Source: JBOGED01 sp050743625 (GTDB taxonomy: Bacteria; Actinomycetota; Nitriliruptoria; Euzebyales; Egibacteraceae). Taken from it: a stretch of DNA of 25,121 nt. The notes under the pieces were generated by a model. That model had not been told where the DNA came from, made no database searches, and saw nothing but the letters and a program-made list of their open reading frames with translations. The position numbers were made by a program, and so were the translations under genes. Location of the stretch: contig JBOGED010000145.1 of NCBI GenBank assembly GCA_050743625.1, positions 1-25,121 of the forward strand, read 5' to 3'. This document shows positions 8,089 through 14,412 of this stretch, piece after piece. Position 1 is the stretch's first letter. Each line of letters opens with the position of its first letter.

Positions 8089-8476
8089 CCCAATGCGATC
8101 CTGGCCAGACGAAGAGCCTGATCAGAGTCAGGTGCTCACGGACGTCCCGGTCGACGAGCACGGCGTCGCGAGCGTCGACGCCATCCGTGAGGCACTGAAG
8201 GCGGTGATGGACCCCGAGATCGGGATCAACATCGTCGACCTCGGCCTCGTCTACGACATCACCACCGAGCCCGGCAAGGCCCACGTCGAGATGACCCTCA
8301 CCTCTATGGGCTGCCCCCTGACCGAGCTGATCCACCAGCAGTGCACCCTCGTCCTCACCCGCCTCCCCGGCATCGACGACGTCGACGTCGACTTCACCTT
8401 CTCGCCACCCTGGACCACCGACATGATCTCCGACGAAGCCCGCGACGAGCTCCGCGCCATGGGCTTCGCCGTCTAG
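8081..8476 (+). CDS. sufT: MIP18-family (DUF59) Fe-S maturation protein SufT
   Basis: A 131-aa protein with the DUF59/MIP18 fold, implicated in maturation of Fe-S proteins and often last in Gram-positive SUF operons. Motifs are DPEIGINIVDLGLVYDI (44-60) and MTLTSMGCPL, with the conserved cysteine C78. About 35 extra N-terminal residues (rich in Asp/Glu/Pro) precede the domain. It overlaps sufU by eight bases and is the last operon gene; a long hairpin repeat follows at 8498-8535. A PaaD-like role in phenylacetate metabolism is made unlikely by the context. Confidence 0.93.
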   Translation: MTDPMRSWPDEEPDQSQVLTDVPVDEHGVASVDAIREALKAVMDPEIGINIVDLGLVYDITTEPGKAHVEMTLTSMGCPLTELIHQQCTLVLTRLPGIDDVDVDFTFSPPWTTDMISDEARDELRAMGFAV

Positions 8477-8486
8477 CTCCCGACCT

Positions 8487-8538
8487 TTTCCTGCACTGTG
8501 CAGAGTTAGTCCGCTATACCGGACTAACTCTGCACAAT
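8487..8538. repeat. 52-bp palindromic repeat, copy R1 (hairpin at convergent gene ends)
   Basis: GTGCAGAGTTAGTCCG (8498-8513) pairs perfectly with CGGACTAACTCTGCAC (8520-8535), giving a 16-bp stem and a 6-base loop. A smaller dyad (CTGCA-CTG-TGCAG) precedes it. It is identical to 17474-17525 at 50 of 52 positions. It lies between the convergent ends of sufT and the small lipoprotein gene and probably acts as a bidirectional terminator, though there is no T-run. Confidence 0.85.
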
Positions 8539-8555
8539 GCCCTGAGTGGTGTCCG

Positions 8556-8708
8556 CTAGGTGGCCGCAGGTGCTGCCAGGGTTGGGGTCCCCTGTGGTGT
8601 CATGGCCTCCGACGATGCGGACGGGTTGTTGTAGCGACGACCGCAGGACATGATGACCAGCGATAGCACCACTAGCACCACGATTTGAGCGGAACGAACG
8701 ATCCTCAT
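8556..8708 (-). CDS. Very small lipoprotein (50 aa)
   Basis: A 50-residue protein with a textbook lipoprotein signal: basic start MRIVRS, hydrophobic core IVVLVVLSLVIM, and a lipobox ending in Cys22 (IMSC). The remaining 28 residues are Ser/Thr/Pro/Ala-rich and low in complexity, with a GRRYNN stretch after the lipid-linked cysteine. The ATG is preceded by GAGGAG on the minus strand (plus 8716-8721) at seven bases, which makes it a real gene despite its size. A longer frame from further upstream would destroy the signal peptide. The mature part has no known domain; function unknown. It diverges from moeZ, and a CTCATCG/CGATGAG hairpin (8734-8749) lies in its leader. Confidence 0.7.
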   Translation of the reverse strand: MRIVRSAQIVVLVVLSLVIMSCGRRYNNPSASSEAMTPQGTPTLAAPAAT

Positions 8709-8814
8709 CTGCGTGCTCCTCGATGATCGGCGGCTCATCGGGCGATGAGGGCAGTCTACGCCTGACGACGGGTAAACGGGTGAGCGGCGTCTCATCGAGT
8801 TCGGTGACCGAAAC

Positions 8815-8895
8815 TTCCTCCGAATTCGGAGGAAAGTTGCACTTCACTCCCGACAGCCCGCGTCTGACTTGTCAGTTCCTCCGTATACGGAGGAA
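8815..8895. promoter_or_regulatory. Two perfect 20-bp palindromes (TTCCTCCG-N4-CGGAGGAA), candidate operators
   Basis: Site 1 is TTCCTCCG-AATT-CGGAGGAA (8815-8834) and site 2 is TTCCTCCG-TATA-CGGAGGAA (8876-8895); start-to-start distance is 61 bp, close to six helical turns. Both are followed by AAAGYTGCA, so the shared unit is 27 bp. Arms are identical while the central four bases differ, as expected for a dimeric regulator that does not read the centre. The pair lies between the divergent lipoprotein and moeZ genes, and site 2 contains a -10-like TATACG. The regulator is not identified. Confidence 0.65.
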
Positions 8896-8988
8896 AGCTG
8901 CAGTGGATCGGGCCGGGGCGGGCGCGCGTGGCGGCGGGACGCCGCTGTTCGCACGGTTCGCACTGGAATTTGTGAGGGGGTGAACGAG

Positions 8989-10167
8989 TTGAATAGGGCT
9001 ATGGAACCGCTGATCACAGAGCCCGCGCCGCTGACGAACGACGAGATCCGCCGGTACTCCCGGCATCTCATCATGCCGAATGTTGGCATGGAGGGGCAGG
9101 GACGGCTGAAGGCCGCCAAGGTGTTGCTTGTTGGCACGGGTGGGCTGGGCTCGCCGTTGGCGATGTATCTGGCCGCTGCGGGCGTTGGCACGATCGGGTT
9201 GGTCGACTACGACGTGGTCGACGAGTCCAACCTGCATCGCCAGGTCATCCACGGCACGAAGGACATCGGGCGGCATAAGACAGAGTCCGCGCGGGACAGC
9301 ATCAACGACATCAACCCGCACGTCGAGGTGATCGTCCACGAGACGCTGCTGCGCAGCGACAACGCGTTGGACATCATCGAGCCGTACGACATCGTCATCG
9401 ACGGGACCGACAACTTCCCGACTCGCTACCTCGTGAACGACGCATGCGTGCTGCTCTCCAAGCCCAACGTGTACGGGTCGATCTTCCGGTTCGACGGCCA
9501 ACTCGCGGTCTTCTACGCCAAGGAAGGTCCCTGCTACCGCTGCATGTTCCCCGAGCCACCGCCCCCCGGGATGGTGCCGTCGTGCGCCGAGGGTGGAGTG
9601 TTCGGCGTGATCTGCGCGACCATCGGGGCGGGCCAAGCCACTGAGGGCATCAAGCTCCTCACCGGCATCGGCGATCCCCTGATCGGGCGGATGCAGATCT
9701 ACGACGCGCTGGAGGCACGTTGGCAGACGATCAGGATCAACAAGGACCCTGAGTGCCCCGTGTGCGGGAAGAACCCGACGGTCACCGAGCTGATCGACTA
9801 CGAGGAGTTCTGCGGCGTCCCCGCCAACGACCACGTGCTCGCCAGCGACGACGACATGTCCTGGCAGATCACCCCCCGTGAGTTCGAGGCCATCCGCCCG
9901 AACGTCCGCGTGATCGACGTCCGTGAGCCTCACGAGTACGAGATCAGCCGCATCCCTGGCGCCGCGCTGATCCCACTCGGTCAGCTCGCGTCACGGATGC
10001 ACGAGCTGGACTCGTCCGAGGAGATCGTGCTGCACTGCAAGTCAGGCGCCAGGTCGATGCAGGCCCTCGAGCAGCTCCGCGACGCGGGCTTCAAGAAGCT
10101 GAAGAACCTGCAAGGCGGCATCAACGCCTACGCGAAGCAGGTCGACGACTCGATCCCGACCTACTAG
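8989..10167 (+). CDS. moeZ: MoeZ-type adenylyltransferase/sulfurtransferase (ThiF/MoeB E1 domain + rhodanese)
   Basis: A 392-aa fusion that adenylates ubiquitin-like sulfur carriers (MoaD, CysO/ThiS types) and then makes their C-terminal thiocarboxylate, serving molybdopterin and cysteine or thiamin synthesis. The E1 domain has the nucleotide motif G49-T-G-G-L-G54, a zinc site of CxxC pairs C182/C185 and C256/C259, and C199 in PSCAEGGV. The rhodanese domain (about 300-392) has persulfide Cys350 in HCKSGARS. Start TTG 8989 is chosen because AGGGGG (8975-8980) lies eight bases upstream; ATG 9001 has no good site and would drop four residues. Upstream are the two palindromes at 8815-8895. No sulfur-carrier partner gene is in the window. 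Confidence 0.93.
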   Translation: MNRAMEPLITEPAPLTNDEIRRYSRHLIMPNVGMEGQGRLKAAKVLLVGTGGLGSPLAMYLAAAGVGTIGLVDYDVVDESNLHRQVIHGTKDIGRHKTESARDSINDINPHVEVIVHETLLRSDNALDIIEPYDIVIDGTDNFPTRYLVNDACVLLSKPNVYGSIFRFDGQLAVFYAKEGPCYRCMFPEPPPPGMVPSCAEGGVFGVICATIGAGQATEGIKLLTGIGDPLIGRMQIYDALEARWQTIRINKDPECPVCGKNPTVTELIDYEEFCGVPANDHVLASDDDMSWQITPREFEAIRPNVRVIDVREPHEYEISRIPGAALIPLGQLASRMHELDSSEEIVLHCKSGARSMQALEQLRDAGFKKLKNLQGGINAYAKQVDDSIPTY

Positions 10168-10211
10168 CTCACCGCAATCACCGGTATCTGAACGCCCTGT
10201 CGCCGACTCTT

Positions 10212-10260
10212 TTGGCATAGACCCTCGACTGGGGGATGCCAATATCCCACAATGTGTGGG
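10212..10260. terminator. Two small hairpins after moeZ
   Basis: TTGGCAT (10212-10218) pairs with ATGCCAA (10236-10242), enclosing a CCC/GGG pair; CCCACA (10246-10251) pairs with TGTGGG (10255-10260). They lie 45-93 bp after the moeZ stop and before the next small gene. They may end the moeZ transcript; no T-run is present on the plus strand. Confidence 0.35.
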
Positions 10261-10282
10261 GAGGTCTGAACGGAGCGGGCGT

Positions 10283-10540
10283 GTGAGAGATCTTGGGGGC
10301 GGGCGAGACCACGGTGCGGGAGCGGGCGCCATAGCCTGGCGTACCCGCGCGTTCCAGGTCGTGTTCTGGTCGTCCGTGGGCGCGGTGGGCGTCTGGCTGC
10401 TGGCCGCGGTCGTCGTCTTGCTGGCGGCCGCGGTCCCGTCCGTCCACGACGCGTTCCACCGTTGGGGGCCTACCACCCAGCAGGTGAGCCTCAGCTACGA
10501 CGAAGAGTTCGATGAGCTCGTCGACGAGGTCAGCCGCTGA
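10283..10540 (+). CDS. Small single-pass membrane protein, function unknown
   Basis: An 85-aa frame starting with GTG 10283, with GGAG at 10272-10275 seven bases upstream (an in-frame GTG at 10256 lacks a site). The N-terminal 25 residues are Gly/Arg/Ala-rich; a hydrophobic segment follows (about residues 30-52, FWSSVGAVGVWLLAAVVVLLAAAV); the C-terminal 25 residues are acidic (SLSYDEEFDELVDEVSR). No domain is recognised. Directly after its stop, in another frame, lies a remnant of a PP2C-type phosphatase, so this gene may itself be part of a decaying locus. Confidence 0.45.
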   Translation: MRDLGGGRDHGAGAGAIAWRTRAFQVVFWSSVGAVGVWLLAAVVVLLAAAVPSVHDAFHRWGPTTQQVSLSYDEEFDELVDEVSR

Positions 10541-10659
10541 TCGACAGCCTGCTCTGCGAGCTTGGCCACTTCACGACACCCGCGTGGGACCAAGAGGACG
10601 ACATCACGCTCGTGACCATGGACCGGACGCTGCCTAGCCAAGGATGTCATCGACCTTGA
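10537..10659 (+). pseudogene. C-terminal remnant of a SpoIIE/RsbU-like PP2C phosphatase
   Basis: This frame reads LIDSLLCELGHFTTPAWDQEDDITLVTMDR before stopping at 10657-10659. A glutamine/acidic DD pair followed by ITLV is the usual end of SpoIIE-type serine phosphatases, where the two aspartates bind metal. Nothing of the preceding roughly 200-residue phosphatase domain remains in any frame here. It begins four bases before the stop of the small membrane gene, so one shift of frame would join them. It is best read as gene debris; a recombination junction is the alternative. Confidence 0.5.
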
Positions 10660-11176
10660 TCTCAAGGCCCGGCATGAGCATGGTCTGGATCACGCCACCC
10701 CGCCGGTAGATCACGGTCTCGCCGTACCCTCCATCGGCAAGCATCGAGACGAGGATCACGTCACGGTCCAGGTCGACGAACCAGTACTCGGGGATACCGA
10801 ACTGGCCATAGCGGTCACGCTTGACCCCGAGGTCGTACCGCTTGGTCGACGGCGAGGACACCTCGACGACGAGGTCGGGCGGCTCCGTCAACGACAGGAC
10901 GTCACCGACCTCACGCCCTGGCCGCACGAACACGACGTCAGGCTCGAAGTGGGTGTCCAGCGCGGGATCGACGTTACAGCCAGGGAAGACCTCGCCGCCG
11001 TGCCGCTCAGTCCATCTCCCGATGTGAAAGACCAGCCTGAAGACGACACGCTGGTGGCGCACGCGGGCCAGCGGGGTCACGTAGAGCACCCCGTCGACGA
11101 GCTCCCGGCGCTGCCCGTCCTCAGGGAAGTCCCACAAGTCGTCAAACGTGTAGAGCCGCGAAATGCTTTCAGACAC
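10634..11176 (-). CDS. Uma2-family (DUF820) putative nuclease
   Basis: A 180-aa protein of the Uma2 family, a PD-(D/E)xK-like fold whose cellular role is mostly unknown. The family core is clear: FEPDVVFV with D80, then PPDLVVEVSSPSTKRYD with E105, and a conserved K119 in GVKRDRYGQFGIPEYWFVD. The N-terminus (YTFDDLWDFPEDGQRRELVDGVLYV) is also typical. It starts at GTG 11176 with GAGGAGG (plus 11181-11187) four bases upstream. It is monocistronic and divergent from the broken membrane gene. Such genes often occur in multiple mobile copies in actinobacteria and cyanobacteria. Confidence 0.85.
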   Translation of the reverse strand: MSESISRLYTFDDLWDFPEDGQRRELVDGVLYVTPLARVRHQRVVFRLVFHIGRWTERHGGEVFPGCNVDPALDTHFEPDVVFVRPGREVGDVLSLTEPPDLVVEVSSPSTKRYDLGVKRDRYGQFGIPEYWFVDLDRDVILVSMLADGGYGETVIYRRGGVIQTMLMPGLEIKVDDILG

Positions 11177-11337
11177 TGTCCCTCCTCGTTGAACATAGAC
11201 GTGAAGGTACCCCCATAGCGTACGCCGTCAAATCCGACCGTCGTAGGGTCTGTGGACAACCTGTACGTTGCCGAGGGACAATCCTCGTGGTGCGCCTGCC
11301 AGCGACCTGGCCCGCGCGGGATTTTCGGAGGTCTGTA

Positions 11338-11808
11338 ATGCTCGTGGCCGTCTACCTGCTCTATATCGTCATTACCCTGGCGGCGGTGACGGGCCTCGCC
11401 AGACTGATGTACGTCAGTGGTGGCGTGGTGCTGCGTGACATCTTCGATGATCGGCCCGCCGCCGCCTTGGCGGTGAACCGGCTGATGGTCGCCTGGTTCT
11501 GTACGATCACGACCGGTTGGGCGCTGCTCCGCCTCCCCGCGTCGCCGGTGGCCAGCGGCTCCCAGGTGGTCGAGGTACTGGCCGCCAAGGTCGGGTGACT
11601 GCTGGTGATCCTGACGGTGGTGCACGGTCTGAACCTTTTGGTGCTCTACGGCTTGCACCGGATCGGTCAACGGGAAGCGGCGTCTGCGCCAGAGGAGCCG
11701 GAGCTCGACTTATCCGAGCGGTTGGGTTTTCCGTGGGCAGGAGCCCGGTCGGCCGAGAATGGCGACTCGTCGCACTCCTCCCCCCCGGCCGCGGCGCCGC
11801 GGGACTGA
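11338..11808 (+). pseudogene. Actinobacterial integral membrane protein gene interrupted by an in-frame TGA
   Basis: The frame starts at ATG 11338 (CGGAGG at 11326-11331) and runs 86 codons with two hydrophobic segments to TGA 11596-11598. The same frame then continues for 69 codons to 11808, beginning with a third membrane segment (LLVILTVVHGLNLLVLYGL) that ends in HRIGQRE. The join (AAKVG-stop-LLVIL) matches the layout of small three-helix actinobacterial membrane proteins, in which a hydrophobic residue, often Trp or Leu, occupies the stop position; TGG to TGA is a single change. It may be a pseudogene, a sequencing error, or a read-through site (TGA followed by CTG). The last 142 bases overlap the antisense CNNM gene. 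Confidence 0.6.
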
Positions 11809-13103
11809 ACCGCCAGCTCGACGAGGCGGTGGCGATCGACTCGCGTGACCTCCAGCCGGGTATCGTCCACCTGCACCGTGTCACCCTCTGCGGGGAGGCG
11901 GCCGAGCTCGGAGATGACGAAGCCCGCGACGGTCTCGTAGCCGCCTTGGGGAAGGCGGATCCCGGTCTGGTCCTCAAGCTCGTCTGGCCGCACCGTACCG
12001 GGGATGAGCAGGCTGCCGTCCGGGCGGCGGCGGCCCAGATTCCGGCTGGTGCCCGCGTAAGAGGATGCCGGGTCGGACTCGTCCTCGAACTCGCCGATCA
12101 GCTCTTCGAGCACATCCTCCAGGGTGACGAGACCGCTCACGGTCCCATACTCGTCGACCACAAGCGCGACGTGCTGACGGCGCTTGCGCATGTCGAGCAT
12201 GAGATCGGTGAGAGGGCGCGACTCGGGAGTGATCAGCGCGGGCCGGGCGAGGTCGGCGGCGCGGACGCCGTCACGGATGTCCATGCTCAGCCCCAGCAGG
12301 TCCTTCACGTAGACGATGCCCACGAAGCGGTCGAGGTCAGCGTCGAGCGCCGGGAGCCGGGAGCGGCCCGTCTCGGCAGCCACGCGCTCCAGATCTTCGA
12401 CCCTCGCCCTCACGGGGACCGACACGATGTCGCGGCGAGGGATCATCGCAGCTTGCGCGTCCAGCCCGGAAAGCTCGATCGCCCTTGCGAGCAGCGTCGA
12501 CTGATCAGCCTCCAGGGTGCCCTCCCGAGCGGACTCCTCCAGCAGCAGGACGAGGTCGGTGGGGGAGTGGGCGAGCGCGAGCTCGTCCTGTGGGGTTACC
12601 CCACACGCTCGCACGAACCCGTTCGCCAGGGCGTTCAGTACACGGATGATCGGCCGGAAGACCAGCGCGAAGGCACGGAAGGGTCGCGCCAGGCGCAGGG
12701 CAGATCGCTCCGGGTGAGAGATCGCCCAGGACTTCGGCGCCATCTCACCGACGACGATGTGGAGGAAGACGATGATGGCCAGCGCGACCGCGAACGCGAT
12801 GGTGTGACGCAGCGCTGGCGGGAGTGGCGCGCTGGCCAGCAGGCGCTCGAAGAGACCCGCCAACGCGGGCTCGGCGACCGCGCCGAGGCCCAGCGATGCC
12901 ATCGTGATGCCGAGCTGTGCCGCGGCGAGCATCAGGGAAAGCTCGCGGACCCCGGCTAAGGCCTGGACAGCCGCCTTGTTGCCGCCAGCGGCCAGTTGTT
13001 CGATCTTGGACCTGCGGGCGGCGAGCAGCGCGAACTCCGCCGCCACGAAGAACGCGTTCGCTCCGAGCAGCGCGACCGCGAGCAGCGCACTGGTCAGGCT
13101 CAC
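11667..13103 (-). CDS. CNNM/CorC-type membrane protein (DUF21-CBS-CorC_HlyC), copy 1
   Basis: A 478-aa membrane protein of the hemolysin-C/CNNM family, associated with divalent cation (Mg/Co) efflux or homeostasis. Order of parts: DUF21 transmembrane domain (about residues 1-180, with FFVAAEFALLAARRSKIEQL), a pair of CBS domains (about 200-330; DEYGTVSGLVTLEDVLEELIGE closes the second), a CorC_HlyC domain (about 345-430; GYETVAGFVISELGRLP), and a charged, Ser-rich tail without known domain. GTG 13103 is chosen because it begins the membrane domain 10 bp after the upstream gene's stop; a longer frame from 13178 would overlap that gene. It is the last gene of the minus-strand run, and its tail overlaps the broken membrane gene on the other strand. 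Confidence 0.9.
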   Translation of the reverse strand: MSLTSALLAVALLGANAFFVAAEFALLAARRSKIEQLAAGGNKAAVQALAGVRELSLMLAAAQLGITMASLGLGAVAEPALAGLFERLLASAPLPPALRHTIAFAVALAIIVFLHIVVGEMAPKSWAISHPERSALRLARPFRAFALVFRPIIRVLNALANGFVRACGVTPQDELALAHSPTDLVLLLEESAREGTLEADQSTLLARAIELSGLDAQAAMIPRRDIVSVPVRARVEDLERVAAETGRSRLPALDADLDRFVGIVYVKDLLGLSMDIRDGVRAADLARPALITPESRPLTDLMLDMRKRRQHVALVVDEYGTVSGLVTLEDVLEELIGEFEDESDPASSYAGTSRNLGRRRPDGSLLIPGTVRPDELEDQTGIRLPQGGYETVAGFVISELGRLPAEGDTVQVDDTRLEVTRVDRHRLVELAVQSRGAAAGGEECDESPFSADRAPAHGKPNRSDKSSSGSSGADAASR

Positions 13104-13113
13104 TTGCCCAGAC

Positions 13114-14412
13114 TCACTTGGACTCCTGGAGCTCCAGCAGCAGCGAGCGGATCGCATGACCGTCCATGGCCTCGACACGTAATGACGCGCCGCCGACGGT
13201 TATCGAAGAGCCGACTTCAGGGACACTGCCCAACCGGGCGAGGACCAGCCCGGCCACCGTCTCGTAGTCGCCCCGCGGAAGCGTGACCCCAGTGTCGCGC
13301 TCGGTCTCGTCGAGCCGCCACGATCCTGGCACCAGGAATCCTCCCGATACCGGACGCACGGCTGGCTCATCTGAGGGATCGTGCTCGTCGCGAATCTCCC
13401 CGACGATCTCCTCGACGATGTCCTCCAACGTCACGATGCCCGCGGTGCCGCCGTACTCGTCGACGACCAGAGCGAGCTGGCTGTGAGCCTCGCGCAGCTT
13501 GGACAGCAACCGTCCCAACCGCGCTGACTCGGGCACCGCGAGGACGGGCCGGATGAGCCCAGCGATGCCGGTGCGGCCCCGCTCGTCCACCGGCACGCCG
13601 AGGACGTCCTTGGCCTGCACGACTCCCCGCACGTCGTCGAGGTTGTCACCGAAGACCAAGAAGCGCGAGTGGCCGCTGGAGACCGCGAGGGCGCGAAGCT
13701 CCTCACACGTCGCGGTCCCGCGAATGCCGACGACCGCAGGGCGCGGCACCATCGCCTCACCGGCCCGGCGTGTCCTGAAGCCGAGCGCTCGGCTCAGCAG
13801 TGCCGCCTGTTCCCCGCCCAGCTCGCCCCGAGACTCGGACTCGTCGATGATCACCTCCAGCTCGTCCTCCGATACGCCTGCCGGCAACTCCTCGACAGGT
13901 TCGATCCCGACCGCGCGCAGGAGCCGGTTCGACGACTCGTCGAACAGCCGGATCACCGGCCCGGCGACCCGCGTGTAGAGCGCGGTGCTCGCCGCGAGGG
14001 CTCGCGCCATCGGTTCAGGGTTCGCGATCGCGAGGTTCTTGGGCCCCAGCTCGCCGAGCACCATCTGGATGACGGTCGAGATGACCAAGCCAACCGTGAT
14101 CGCGATGCTGGTCATCGCCGCCTCGCCGAGCCGCAGAGGGCCCAGGAGAGGCGCGAGCGCCGCCGCGAACACCGGCTCGGCGATGAACCCCACGGCCAGG
14201 GAGGTGACCGTGATCCCAAGCTGCGCGCCTGAGAGCACGAACGACAAGCGTCGCTGCACCGCCACCGCGAGGGCAGCCTTACGGTCACCCCCACTCGCCA
14301 TCTCCTCGAGGCGGCTGCGCCGCGCGGCGACGAAGGCGAACTCCGCGGCGACGAAGTAGCCGGTCCCGAAGGTCAGCCCCAGTACGGCGAGCAGACCGAG
14401 GGCGACGCTCAT
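13114..14412 (-). CDS. CNNM/CorC-type membrane protein (DUF21-CBS-CorC_HlyC), copy 2
   Basis: A 432-aa paralogue of the downstream gene with the same order of domains: DUF21 membrane domain (GYFVAAEFAFVAARRSRLEEM near the start), CBS pair ending in DEYGGTAGIVTLEDIVEEIVGE, and CorC_HlyC domain (DYETVAGLVLARLGSVP). It ends at LLLELQESK without the Ser-rich tail of copy 1. ATG 14412 overlaps the stop of the VanW gene as TGATG, indicating translational coupling. Tandem CNNM pairs are common in actinobacteria and may form heteromers; the transported ion cannot be deduced. Confidence 0.9.
   Translation of the reverse strand: MSVALGLLAVLGLTFGTGYFVAAEFAFVAARRSRLEEMASGGDRKAALAVAVQRRLSFVLSGAQLGITVTSLAVGFIAEPVFAAALAPLLGPLRLGEAAMTSIAITVGLVISTVIQMVLGELGPKNLAIANPEPMARALAASTALYTRVAGPVIRLFDESSNRLLRAVGIEPVEELPAGVSEDELEVIIDESESRGELGGEQAALLSRALGFRTRRAGEAMVPRPAVVGIRGTATCEELRALAVSSGHSRFLVFGDNLDDVRGVVQAKDVLGVPVDERGRTGIAGLIRPVLAVPESARLGRLLSKLREAHSQLALVVDEYGGTAGIVTLEDIVEEIVGEIRDEHDPSDEPAVRPVSGGFLVPGSWRLDETERDTGVTLPRGDYETVAGLVLARLGSVPEVGSSITVGGASLRVEAMDGHAIRSLLLELQESK

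Noticed and set aside
10212..10260. Riboswitch or leader for the small membrane gene
   Set aside because: The two stems are short and match no riboswitch class that I recognise.
11517..12959. Long plus-strand open frame antisense to the first CNNM gene
   Set aside because: It is an artefact of high GC: the minus strand encodes a clear DUF21-CBS-CorC protein, and the plus product is charged, repetitive and without domains.
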